In this document: positions 16,780 through 25,520 of the stretch, piece after piece
How the letters are laid out: the number at the start of each line of letters is the position of its first letter
Numbering within the stretch: the first letter of the stretch is position 1
Assembly: GCA_964522105.1 (NCBI GenBank)
Contig: CAZFVA010000004.1
Location: forward strand, 109,670-173,669
DNA length: 64,000 nucleotides
Source: JAGOFO01 sp964522105
Lineage (GTDB): Bacteria > Myxococcota_A > UBA9042 > DTJE01
Direction: 5' to 3'
Translations under genes and position numbers: made by a program
Notes under the pieces: generated by a model
Databases searched by the model: none
Seen by the model: the letters and a program-made list of their open reading frames with translations, nothing else
Told to the model about the DNA's origin: nothing

Positions 16780-17730
16780 ATGGGTTTTTGTCACACATAT
16801 GACAGTGAAGCCGGGATCGACCATGTGTCGGGGCCCACTATCGAGGCGGCCATCTCCAGAACCGGTGCCGAAGTTATCGGGCTGACATGGAAGCATCCCG
16901 TTCGTGGAAGGATCGATGTGATCTGGCGCAATAATATTGTCGAGCCACCGAAGGACGGGTTCTGGCGCCGGCATGCCCCGACACTTTTCCCGATTGTCGG
17001 CGGAATTCATGACAATAAGTCGGCAACTTCCGGCGGTGACCAGGTCCATTTCGGTGGACTTCACGGTTTCCTGCGCCACAGCACAGTCGCGTTGGTTGAA
17101 GCTTCTGAAGATCACGAGTCCTTCCGCCTGACGTATTCCCTTGCGGCAGATGCAGTCACAAAGGAAATGTATCCGTGGAACTTCATGATTACAATAAGTT
17201 ACGCAATCATGGGCGACCGGATCGAGCAGGTCGTTACAGTTGTAAACTGTGATGTCCGTGATATGCCGTTCCAGCTTGGATGGCATCCTGGAATCAACGT
17301 CCCGCTTGTGTCGGGGCAGAAGAAAGATTGTCATTTAAGGCTTCCGCAGGGGAAGATTGTCCGGATGCTCAACGATGAAAATTGCCATCTGACAGGTCAG
17401 TCAGTCAGTTTGATGTCGAAGGGCGATTTTGATTTTAATGAACGCGAACTTGAACTTACGTATATGTTCGATGTTTCGATGCTGGCGCCTGAAGCCCGTG
17501 TAGTTGAACTGTTTGATGCCGATTCTGGTGCCGGCGTTCGTGTCGGTTTTCCTGACTATCCGCATCTTGGCGTCTGGTCAGATGCGGATGCCCCGTTTAT
17601 ATGTATTGAGCCGTGGCAGGGTATGGACGACAGTGTTGTTCAGGAACCGTTTGATCGTAAGTTCGGCATCGTTCTTCTGCCGCCCGGTGCTTCGGACACC
17701 AGGATGGCGTGGATAAGTCTGATAGGTTGA
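16780..17730 (+). CDS. Aldose 1-epimerase family protein
   Basis: 316 residues of the galactose mutarotase-like beta-sandwich. Conserved pieces are LTWKHPVRGRIDVIW, RHAPTLFPIVGGI, GGLHGFLRHS (first catalytic His), QLGWHPGIN (second His) and ICIEPWQGMDD with the catalytic Glu. Interconverts anomers of free or phosphorylated aldoses; the LHGF and EPW motifs resemble the LacX/YeaD branch. Cytosolic, no signal peptide. It lies between nagB and PPi-PFK with gaps of 29 and 19 bp, so one operon. Confidence 0.87.
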   Translation: MGFCHTYDSEAGIDHVSGPTIEAAISRTGAEVIGLTWKHPVRGRIDVIWRNNIVEPPKDGFWRRHAPTLFPIVGGIHDNKSATSGGDQVHFGGLHGFLRHSTVALVEASEDHESFRLTYSLAADAVTKEMYPWNFMITISYAIMGDRIEQVVTVVNCDVRDMPFQLGWHPGINVPLVSGQKKDCHLRLPQGKIVRMLNDENCHLTGQSVSLMSKGDFDFNERELELTYMFDVSMLAPEARVVELFDADSGAGVRVGFPDYPHLGVWSDADAPFICIEPWQGMDDSVVQEPFDRKFGIVLLPPGASDTRMAWISLIG

Positions 17731-17749
17731 TTATTGCGGGGAAGGTGCG

Positions 17750-18961
17750 ATGAAATCCGGAAATCTAGTTATTGGCCAGGCCGGCGGGCCGACTGCGGTG
17801 ATTAACGCTTCGCTTGTCGGGGTCGTTCAGGAAGCTGCGAAACACGCCGAAATTAAAGAAATTTATGGCATGAGATGGGGCATCCAGGGTTTCCTTGAAG
17901 AAAACCTGATCGATCTTGGCTGTGAATCGCCGCAGACACTTGAACTTGTAAAAAATACATCTTCATCGGCCCTCGGATCATGTCGCCTGAAGCTTGGTGA
18001 CGATCAACTGCCACAAGTTCTTGAAGTCATGCGTAAATTTGATATTCGCTTCTTCTTTTACGTTGGCGGTGATGACTCGCAGAATACGACTCATCGGGTC
18101 GTGGAATATTGTCGCAGTCAGGGTTATGAACTTTACGGCATAGGCATCCCAAAGACAGTTGATAACGATCTTTTCGGCACCGATCACACGCCCGGGTATG
18201 GTTCGGCGGCCAGATATGTCGCCCTTTCAGCCCAGCAGGGCGGAGTTCTTGCGCGTGACATGCAGAAGGTCGATCCTGTGTCGGTTTATCAGGCTGTCGG
18301 ACGTGATGCCGGATGGCTGGCCGCCGCGTCAGCGCTGGCGAAAAGATATGAAGAGGACCCGCCGCACCTGATCTATATTCCTGAAAGGCCGTTTACGCAT
18401 GACAGGTTCTATGCGGACATTGAACGGTGCTATTCAAGGTTTGGATTTGTTTCGGTTTTCGTTGGTGAAGGTATTGTCTATCCCGATGGTTCCCCAGTTT
18501 CCGGGACCCAGACGTTTGACAAGTTCGGTAATCCCGAATTCGGTGCGATGGGTGGCGCCTCGGCGGCCATGGTAGTCAAGAACCTTGCGTGCGATCATCT
18601 GAATTGCCGTGGCGAGTTCCAGATTGTCGAGTCGCTTCAGATGGCCGGCATGGATCGTGTATCGGAAGTCGATCGTCACGAGGCGTGGATGGCCGGTGTC
18701 GAGGCTGTGAAGCTTGCGACCGCCGGAAAGTCCGGGCTGATGGTGTCATTTGAGCGGGCCACTGCCGAAGGGCCTGATGGCGGCTATCTGTGCAGGTACG
18801 TGGCTGTGCCGCTGCTGACTGTCAATGAAGGCAAGCAGACGATGCCGGACAACTTCATTGATGAAAAGAACAGCTTCGTAACGCCGGAATTTATTGATTA
18901 TTTGAAGCCTCTGGTCGGCGAAATGCCGGTCATGGGCCGTCTTTCATATAAAAAAGTTTAG
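17750..18961 (+). CDS. pfp: Pyrophosphate-dependent 6-phosphofructokinase
   Basis: 403 residues. The YVGGDDSQNTTH motif has the second Asp in GGDDS, the mark of PPi- rather than ATP-dependent enzymes, and IPKTVDNDL carries the matching Lys plus the catalytic Asp. Other family motifs: IGQAGGPTAVINAS, TPGYGSAARY, EAVGR-like QAVGRDAGWLAAASALA and IPERPF. Reversibly phosphorylates fructose 6-phosphate using PPi, saving ATP, a common trait of anaerobes. Placed after nagB, whose product it would use, and 9-12 bp before the beta-galactosidase. Confidence 0.94.
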   Translation: MKSGNLVIGQAGGPTAVINASLVGVVQEAAKHAEIKEIYGMRWGIQGFLEENLIDLGCESPQTLELVKNTSSSALGSCRLKLGDDQLPQVLEVMRKFDIRFFFYVGGDDSQNTTHRVVEYCRSQGYELYGIGIPKTVDNDLFGTDHTPGYGSAARYVALSAQQGGVLARDMQKVDPVSVYQAVGRDAGWLAAASALAKRYEEDPPHLIYIPERPFTHDRFYADIERCYSRFGFVSVFVGEGIVYPDGSPVSGTQTFDKFGNPEFGAMGGASAAMVVKNLACDHLNCRGEFQIVESLQMAGMDRVSEVDRHEAWMAGVEAVKLATAGKSGLMVSFERATAEGPDGGYLCRYVAVPLLTVNEGKQTMPDNFIDEKNSFVTPEFIDYLKPLVGEMPVMGRLSYKKV

Positions 18962-18973
18962 AAGGGGAAAATG

Positions 18974-21199
18974 ATGTCTTCATTTGAATATCGGGACGGC
19001 CGTTTTTTCAAGGATTCCAAGCCTTTCTACTTTCTTGGTGCGGAATATCAGTATTACCGCGACAAGAGATCGAACTGGGCGGCCAGGCTGGATCAGTTGA
19101 AGGAAGGTAACGTCAATGTTATCTGCTTCTACACCCCGTGGCGCCACCACATAGTTCATGACCCGGTTGACGGGTCGGTTTCGTACGATTTTGACGGCAC
19201 AACGTTTGATTCACGGGACCTGCGTACGTTCATCAAACTTTGCGAAGAGCGCGGCCTTTACATGCTGGCCAAGCCCGGCCCGTTCGTTCATTCCGAACTG
19301 AACATCGGCGGCCTTCCCGACATTTCATCGCCGTCTTTTAACCCTGAAATTGAGCCTGTCCGCGTCTATGACGGGCGTCCACTGTACTGGGAATATGACA
19401 ACACGCAGTTGCCGTCACCGTACGACCCGGTCTTTGACGCCCTCGCGAAGACGTGGCTGGAAGAAGTCGGCAAGGTCCTGAAGCCGCACTGCGCCCCGAA
19501 CGGCAACATCATTGCACTGCAGCTTTTGGATGAAACGATTTACTGCACGTCGAATGATGCCCCGTGGCACTTTGCGTACGATGCCCCTGATATGCGTGCT
19601 TTCCACGAATTTCTGGAAAAAAAGTACGGCACAATCAAGGCTTACAACGAAGTCCATAAGACCGAATTCAAGGCTTATAACTTTGTTCCGGGGGTGACTC
19701 TGGAGCCCGGCAAGCCTGTTGCAAATAACCGCACCGAGCTGCTGCGCATTATTGACTGGGGCGAATTCCAGTGGCGTATCCGCAGGGATATTTATGCCAG
19801 ATACATCGGATATCTCGGCCTGGGGCTGCCTTACCTGACCAACTACGCGGGAATTACGCCGCCAATCGTGGAAAACGTGCCTGACGCAGTTGAAGGTGCG
19901 ACGAAGGATACCCCGGCCGAATTTATCAAGCTTTACGCTGACTGGTGGTTCAGCCAGAACCGCATCGATCAGGACCTTGATATCTACGAGTACGGCATGA
20001 TTTCGTGGCTTGGCGTTGCTTCATACAACATCCAGGACGCGTCGTCCGAGCCAGGTCCGATCGGAAAGAATGAGGTCTTTAACCGCTACATCAACACCGC
20101 GCGCCGCCGCCGTGGAATCAATATTGAAGAAAACTGGGGATTTGCGAAGCTTTATCATCCGCTTTCTGAATTCCCGATGATCCCGTTCTTTCAGACGCTT
20201 GCGTGCGTCGCCGGCGGATGCACAGGTTACGTCGTCTTCTGCGGCGTCAACCATGGTTACTGGCTGGACGACCTCGATCGCACAACTCAGAAGCAGTACA
20301 GGACGTTCCCGTCACATGCGCCGGTCGGCGAAAACGGCGAGATCGGCGAAGTGTACGAGGCGATGCGCCTGCTGAACGAGTGGTTTGCGAAGGAAGGTTC
20401 CGATTTCCTGAAGGCCGAGCTGGACATGGACGTCTGCCTTCTGGTTGTGCCTGAATATGCCGCGATTTCGTCGTGGGTACCGGACAGGAAAAACTGGGTC
20501 ATTGACCACGCAATTCCACGCGCCGGTTACGACGTAATTGAACCTGCGACCGTTATCTGCAACGAAAACGGCGTTAACTACGAGCTGGCGGAACTGCCCG
20601 CGCTTGACGTTGATGCCCTGCTGGCGAAGAAGCGGGTCGCGTTGCACCTCGGGTTCTTCCTTGCGCGGCAACAGCAGGAAAAGCTTGTGGAATTCGTGCA
20701 GCGCGGCGGTACGCTGATTTGCAGCGGAGAGCTTCCTGAATACGACGAAGTCATGGGAACCTGCACGATCCTTCGTGACTTCATACGTAAAGGCCACCCC
20801 GGGCTTGTCTATTCAACCGGCAATATATTCAATGACGAATGTGCGTTCCTGGGCAACCTGACCGTGACCGGCTGGAAGCGCAGCCTTAAATGCAGCGAAG
20901 GCCTGCGCGCCTTTGTTTACCGCAACGGCGAAGATTACTTTGTGTTCTTCTTTAACTTCGATCGTGAAGGTACCCATACCAAGTTCATTGAATTCAACGG
21001 AAAGCGGATCGATCTGGCTGTCGGGTCAAAGACTTGCGGCGTCATCAGAGTCAAAGATAATCACATTTCCTCATATCTGGTAAAGGGCGTAAACGAGTAC
21101 GAGAAGATTACAACTGAAGTCAGCATCAGGCTTGGCCATCAGGCCATCAAGTTCAAGGGTGATTCTTCGGCATACGATGTGAAGAAAACGAACGCCTGA
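18974..21199 (+). CDS. Cytoplasmic beta-galactosidase-like glycoside hydrolase (GH35-like)
   Basis: 741 residues, no signal peptide. The N-terminal TIM barrel follows the GH35 plan: GAEYQYYRDKRSNWAARLDQLKEGNVNVICFYTPWRHH (read as short motifs GAEYQYYR, W, RL, NVNVI, YTPW), then LYMLAKPGPFVHSE and GGLP. The usual acid/base motif ENE is here LLDET, keeping the Glu; the nucleophile may be the Glu pair in NIEENWGF, which is less certain. C-terminal beta domains follow. Hydrolysis of imported beta-galactosides would supply galactose to galK. GAAGGGG just before the start; ends 1 bp before lepB's stop on the other strand. Confidence 0.82.
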   Translation: MSSFEYRDGRFFKDSKPFYFLGAEYQYYRDKRSNWAARLDQLKEGNVNVICFYTPWRHHIVHDPVDGSVSYDFDGTTFDSRDLRTFIKLCEERGLYMLAKPGPFVHSELNIGGLPDISSPSFNPEIEPVRVYDGRPLYWEYDNTQLPSPYDPVFDALAKTWLEEVGKVLKPHCAPNGNIIALQLLDETIYCTSNDAPWHFAYDAPDMRAFHEFLEKKYGTIKAYNEVHKTEFKAYNFVPGVTLEPGKPVANNRTELLRIIDWGEFQWRIRRDIYARYIGYLGLGLPYLTNYAGITPPIVENVPDAVEGATKDTPAEFIKLYADWWFSQNRIDQDLDIYEYGMISWLGVASYNIQDASSEPGPIGKNEVFNRYINTARRRRGINIEENWGFAKLYHPLSEFPMIPFFQTLACVAGGCTGYVVFCGVNHGYWLDDLDRTTQKQYRTFPSHAPVGENGEIGEVYEAMRLLNEWFAKEGSDFLKAELDMDVCLLVVPEYAAISSWVPDRKNWVIDHAIPRAGYDVIEPATVICNENGVNYELAELPALDVDALLAKKRVALHLGFFLARQQQEKLVEFVQRGGTLICSGELPEYDEVMGTCTILRDFIRKGHPGLVYSTGNIFNDECAFLGNLTVTGWKRSLKCSEGLRAFVYRNGEDYFVFFFNFDREGTHTKFIEFNGKRIDLAVGSKTCGVIRVKDNHISSYLVKGVNEYEKITTEVSIRLGHQAIKFKGDSSAYDVKKTNA

Positions 21200-21200
21200 T

Positions 21201-22288
21201 CTACTGAACTTTCTTGAACAATTGGCTTAGCGGCCACCAGTAAACAGAAGCTTTGCCCCTGGCGTTTTCAATCGGCACAAAACCCCAGTATCTTCCATCA
21301 CTTGAGTTGTCGCGATTGTCGCCCATGCAGAAGACGTGTCCTGCCGGGACCTTGATTTCCGGGAAGTCAGCGTTGTCAACCGGCGAACCGAACGCCATCG
21401 GGTTGTTAACCGGCCAGTTCGGGCTGTTGCGGCNNNNNNNNNNNNNNNNNNNNNNNNNNNNNNNNNNNNNNNNNNNNNNNNNNNNNNNNNNNNNNNNNNN
21501 NNNNNNNNNNNNNNNNNNNNNNNNNNNNNNNNNACCGGCGAACCGAACGCCATCGGGTTGTTAACCGGCCAGTTCGGGCTGTTGCGGCATGTCGGCTGTC
21601 TGTCTGTCGGCGATTCTTTGATGTGCTGGGAAATGTATTCGACGCCGCCAAGTTGCTCGATCTGTCTTTCACACCTGCATGCGGAAAGGCTTGCGTCCTG
21701 GCAGTCGGCGTCGCTGTCGACAGTCTTGCTTGGAACCGGTTTTCCGTTGATGAACAACTGGTTGTTTTCAAGCTTGACCCTGTCGCCGGGGACCCCGATT
21801 ACGCGCTTGATGAATGCCTTGCCGTAATCGTCGCCTTCGACCGGGAAGTCAAACACAATGATTTCGCCAGGTTTCGGCGTGTTGCCCGAAATCATGTCAA
21901 TATGTGTGAACGGGATTCGAAGGCCGAAAACGTACTTGTTGACGAACAGGTGATCGCTGATTCGAAGTGTCGGGATCATCGAGCCGGTCGGGATCTGGAA
22001 CGCCTCGAAAGCAAAGGATCTGACCAGAAGGGCTACGAAAATCGCAAAACCCATTGATTCGACGTATTCGCGGATAGTCGCCTTCTGAAGAATGCTTTCA
22101 TAAGGTTTGAATGTTGCTGTCAGTGTTTCTGTTGTGGCGGTGACAGCGGCCTTATCGTTTGCTGCGATTGCCTTGCGCAGTTCCTGTACGGCATTTTCGC
22201 AGTTCTTTCTGGCATCGGCATCCAGCCTTGATCCCCGGTATTTCAGGATTCGGGCGGCTTCTTTCATGTATTTGCGGGCTTTTTTCAA
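21201..22288 (-). CDS. lepB: Signal peptidase I, split by a false assembly gap
   Basis: Cuts signal peptides from exported proteins at the outer face of the inner membrane. A charged N-terminal helix region (~75 residues) precedes the membrane helix FAIFVALLVRSFAFEAF, then PTGSMIPTL (nucleophile Ser), KRVIGVPGD (general base Lys) and, beyond the gap, GDNRDNSSDGRYWGFVP. As written, the frame is broken by 100 Ns between two identical 55-bp copies. Removing one copy and the Ns (155 bp) restores a 933-bp frame of 310 codons plus stop. Intact gene, not a pseudogene. TTG 22288 or ATG 22267 start. Confidence 0.93.
21379..21433. repeat. 55-bp direct repeat flanking the N gap, left copy
   Basis: Identical to 21534-21588. 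Codes the same lepB stretch (NSPNWPVNNPMAFGSP region) and is most likely one genomic sequence written twice. Confidence 0.95.
21434..21533. other. Assembly gap of exactly 100 Ns
   Basis: Exactly 100 undetermined bases between two identical 55-bp ends, typical of a scaffolder placing a default gap between contigs that actually overlap. Confidence 0.97.
21534..21588. repeat. 55-bp direct repeat flanking the N gap, right copy
   Basis: Identical to 21379-21433; see the lepB entry for frame restoration when the duplicate and Ns are removed. Confidence 0.95.
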
Positions 22289-22447
22289 TTTGTCTTGTCC
22301 AACAGTCGCCGCAAAGGATAAAAGCCGGGGTGATCAAAGTCAATTCAGGGTGTGCCGTTGACGGAAGTCTGACTAACGTGGATTATTGACAGTCTGGTCT
22401 GTGGCGGTTTGCCGGGGCCGGTCCGGGTATATTTTGCTGGTTGGTCC

Positions 22448-24178
22448 ATGTCTGGTGAACAACAGGGTCGTTACATCGTGGCTTCTGCGGACGGAATTGC
22501 CGCCCTGGTTGCCAGACTGGACCTTTCAAGGTTCATTGAAGCCGGCATGGTCATCGTTAAAGCCGAAGTAATTCTTGAACGTATCCGGCTGACTCTGTCG
22601 TGGGAAGACGTCGGCGACGAAGTTGTCGTTCTGCGGCGTGCGGATGACCTGCCTTCATTTATGAACGCTCACCGTGTAGCGTTTTCCATCGAAGGGGCTC
22701 AGGTTACCAGACCGTACATGGTGCTGTTAAAGCGCATGGCTCTGGCGGTCGCTGATACTGATATTGATGATCTGATTTATACGGTGGCCGGCGGTGTGCC
22801 GGTCAATACAGCCGATGCCAATGATTCCCCGATCAATTCCTGGCTGGACGAGCACGCATGGTGCCAGTTCATGTGCGACCATGCGATGGAACGAAAGTTC
22901 TACGAGGCGTTTTCATTCGAGGATCTGGCTTCTTTCATCGTTCATGGTGATCTTGAGTGCAAATTCATAACGCCCCGTTTTCGTGCGACTTTGCCGCGTT
23001 TTTTTAATTACGCATGGAAGATATTTGGCGAGTCAGAAGGCGGCGATCCAATTACCGACCTGAAGGATCAAGACGTAATCCATGGTGGCGAAAAGGCGCT
23101 CGCCGATTCAATCGAACTGATGCTGAGCGGGCGCAGACGCGGCGGGCCGGTCATCATAAATTCCACCTGCGTTCCCGTTGTTATTGATGACGACGTGGAA
23201 AAGGTGATTGAACAGTTTGCGCACCGTTGCCCTGACGGTATCTATCACTTAAGCCCCAGGTCTGAAGATCCGATGCACGTCATGATGCATTATCTTGATG
23301 ATGCACGTGAAAGGGCACTGGTTGCCGGTGATTTCCAGTCTGACTCGGTGTCGCTGGTCGGCTTCAGAAGCGGGCGTACCCACCTTGAAATCGCCGATCT
23401 TATACAGGCATGTTCCATTCCCCTGATAGGGACAATTCTGCCTAAAGCCAGCGCAAAGCTTCTGGAACGCGTGATGAAGGCTGACGTTCTGGTGTTCCGG
23501 CCAAGCGTGTTTCACGTTGAATTGTATGATCGGATTTTTGGAACGTGTGGTCGCCGGATGCTGTTTCCCAATCCCCCGTGGGGAATCAAGGGCACGTCAG
23601 AATGGCTGATGACCGTTGCTGCCGCTGTCGGGCGTGAAGCCGAGGCGCAGGCCGTCGTGGCCGACCGCGTCGCGTGGTGTCAGGCCGAGCTTGAGTCACT
23701 CCGGCTTGAGGCTGCCAATCACGAGATGACTTTTGTTGCCGACCCGTCCGGACCTGCAAGGCTGCTTGATCCGAAGTCTTCCACAGGTCTTGCGGTCCTT
23801 CCTGCGGTGGCCGAACTTGGGTACAAGCTGAGGGTTCTTTCGCTGGCGGAAGATCCGGCCGCGTTCAGGGACTTCAAAGACAGGATCGCCGCGTGGGCCG
23901 CAGAAAACGGGTTCACGGTCACTGTTGATGGTTTTACTGACGATGCTTCTTTAGCTGACGCGATTGCAGCCGGACACGGCGGGGCCGTTTTTTCAGAATT
24001 CTTCTATGATTACCGTGTTTCAAGGGCCGGTCGTCCGCAGTTTTCAGCCCGTGATTTCGAGATGGGTTATGAAGGGGCAGTCAGAACGGCCCGGCACCTG
24101 AACAGGCTGGTCAAGATGCCTTTTTACAGCAGGTACGGCAAAGATCTGGTCGGGTCAATCAACTGGTGGAAATTATGA
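22448..24178 (+). CDS. Nitrogenase component 1-like protein A (NifD-like, with extra N-terminal domain)
   Basis: 576 residues. A ~115-residue N-terminal domain of unknown type precedes a NifD/BchN-type region. Seen: MCDHAMERKF with Cys143, VHGDLECKF with Cys171, DQDVIHGGEKAL (matching NifD's DVVFGG-KL) and INSTCVPVVIDDDV with Cys241 (matching STCP-IGDD). The Cys spacing 28 and 70 is close to NifD's 26 and 66, so these are probable iron-sulfur cluster ligands. No equivalent of the cofactor-binding Cys275/His442 is obvious, so nitrogen fixation is unlikely; reduction of another substrate is inferred. ATG 22448 matches the N-terminus of its paralogue C. Overlaps gene B by 4 bp. Confidence 0.83.
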   Translation: MSGEQQGRYIVASADGIAALVARLDLSRFIEAGMVIVKAEVILERIRLTLSWEDVGDEVVVLRRADDLPSFMNAHRVAFSIEGAQVTRPYMVLLKRMALAVADTDIDDLIYTVAGGVPVNTADANDSPINSWLDEHAWCQFMCDHAMERKFYEAFSFEDLASFIVHGDLECKFITPRFRATLPRFFNYAWKIFGESEGGDPITDLKDQDVIHGGEKALADSIELMLSGRRRGGPVIINSTCVPVVIDDDVEKVIEQFAHRCPDGIYHLSPRSEDPMHVMMHYLDDARERALVAGDFQSDSVSLVGFRSGRTHLEIADLIQACSIPLIGTILPKASAKLLERVMKADVLVFRPSVFHVELYDRIFGTCGRRMLFPNPPWGIKGTSEWLMTVAAAVGREAEAQAVVADRVAWCQAELESLRLEAANHEMTFVADPSGPARLLDPKSSTGLAVLPAVAELGYKLRVLSLAEDPAAFRDFKDRIAAWAAENGFTVTVDGFTDDASLADAIAAGHGGAVFSEFFYDYRVSRAGRPQFSARDFEMGYEGAVRTARHLNRLVKMPFYSRYGKDLVGSINWWKL

Positions 24179-25515
24179 GTGTCGCCGACAGGAATGAGGT
24201 CCGGATTCCGTATATGGTCGGGGTATATCTGGCGGTTAACGCCCTGCCTGACGTGTACCTTCTGACTGATGGCCCGGACTGTCTGTTTTTCAAGGCAGAA
24301 TACGTTCACGGCGCTCAGGATTTTCATTCGACTCTGCTGGATGTGAAGGGAAGACACAGGGTTGCCCATACGCTGGCTGACATCAACAACGTCGTTCTGG
24401 ATCGTGAAGTTCATATTACCGAGATGGCTCGCAGGCTTGTGCGGCAGCCTGAAGCCGGGATGGTACTGATAACCGCGATGCCGATGGCGTCAATAACAGG
24501 TACTCAGTATGACCGGATTGCCCGGGAGCTGGCGATCGAGACCGGGAAGAATGTTGCCGAAGTTCCGGCGAAGTCGCTTCAGGCAGACTGGATTGATGGA
24601 TACGGTCAGGTTCTGGCGGCCATAGCGCGGGAAATTCCGCTGGCCGACGATGTTGAGCGGGATCCCCGAACCGTCGCTGTAATTGGGCCGCTCGTTGATC
24701 GTACCGAGGCGGACCGGCTGGCAGATCTGAAAGAAATCAAGCACATACTGGAAGATGGCCTGGGCCTGAAGGTGTGTTCGATCTGGCCGTCCAATGTGCC
24801 GGTGGCAGAACTGGCGTCGGTGGCACAGGCAGGCACAATCATTTCGCTGCCATACGGCACGCGGGCTGCAAAAATACTTAAACGAAGAACCGGCGCGACT
24901 TTGATTGACGCCCCTCTTCCAATCGGTCCTGCCGGGGTCGAGGCTTTTGTCATGGCTGTGGCCGATCGACTTGGCTGCACTGACAGGGCGGAAGCCTTCC
25001 TGCAGAAGGAAAGGGCACAATGGGCCGGGCCTTTAGCGCTGGCGTCGGAAAACCTTGCGGGGCGCCGTTTCGGGGTCATCGCTGATCCGTGGCTTGCCGA
25101 GGCGTCGGTCAGTCTGCTGCGTGATGTCGGTGCGCAGGTCGTCATGGCCCAGTCAACTTCGTTCGATCCCGATCCTGTTTCCGGGCTGCCGGCGCTGCGC
25201 GACATGACAGATTTTTCTGAAGTTGAAATGTTTCTGGTGCCGACCCGCGGGATCGACATTTCCCTGCGTCTGGCGCGGCCATTTTTTGAATATGGTTTCA
25301 CCAGTTATGGAACGCACGCCTTTTTTGATGCGCCACTTTTCGGTTTTCGCGGCGCGGTAAATCTTCTGTCCGGCATAATGTCCAATCTGGCTCTTTTTGA
25401 ATGGACGGCCAGTCACGGTGGAATGGATCTTCAAAGAATAGCTGATAGTTATCAGGTGCCGTGCGGGGTTGGTGAAAGTGGCGCACGGCCCGAAAACCCC
25501 GACGACAGGGGATAA
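24175..25515 (+). CDS. Nitrogenase component 1-like protein B (NifK/BchB-like)
   Basis: 446 residues of the nitrogenase component 1 superfamily. Seen: VYLLTDGPDCLFFK with Cys36 (the GPxGC position), HRVAHTLADINNVVLDREVHI, VLITAMPMASITGTQYD (at the third ligand position, where the Cys is replaced), SLQADWIDGY, VAVIGPLVDR, and the later RFGVIADPW Rossmann-like domain. Only one of the three usual ligand Cys remains, so it probably donates a single ligand to a cluster shared with A or C. No extra N-terminal domain. ATG 24175 overlaps A's TGA (ATGA), and C starts 5 bp after its stop. Confidence 0.85.
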   Translation: MSVADRNEVRIPYMVGVYLAVNALPDVYLLTDGPDCLFFKAEYVHGAQDFHSTLLDVKGRHRVAHTLADINNVVLDREVHITEMARRLVRQPEAGMVLITAMPMASITGTQYDRIARELAIETGKNVAEVPAKSLQADWIDGYGQVLAAIAREIPLADDVERDPRTVAVIGPLVDRTEADRLADLKEIKHILEDGLGLKVCSIWPSNVPVAELASVAQAGTIISLPYGTRAAKILKRRTGATLIDAPLPIGPAGVEAFVMAVADRLGCTDRAEAFLQKERAQWAGPLALASENLAGRRFGVIADPWLAEASVSLLRDVGAQVVMAQSTSFDPDPVSGLPALRDMTDFSEVEMFLVPTRGIDISLRLARPFFEYGFTSYGTHAFFDAPLFGFRGAVNLLSGIMSNLALFEWTASHGGMDLQRIADSYQVPCGVGESGARPENPDDRG

Positions 25516-25520
25516 TTGCG

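Noticed and set aside
21201..22288. lepB as a frameshifted pseudogene
   Set aside because: The break coincides exactly with a duplicated 55-bp end and 100 Ns; joining the ends restores the full frame.
23505..23520. Second parS-like site inside nitrogenase-like gene A
   Set aside because: TGTTTCACGTTGAATT matches only 12 of 16 positions and is not a palindrome.
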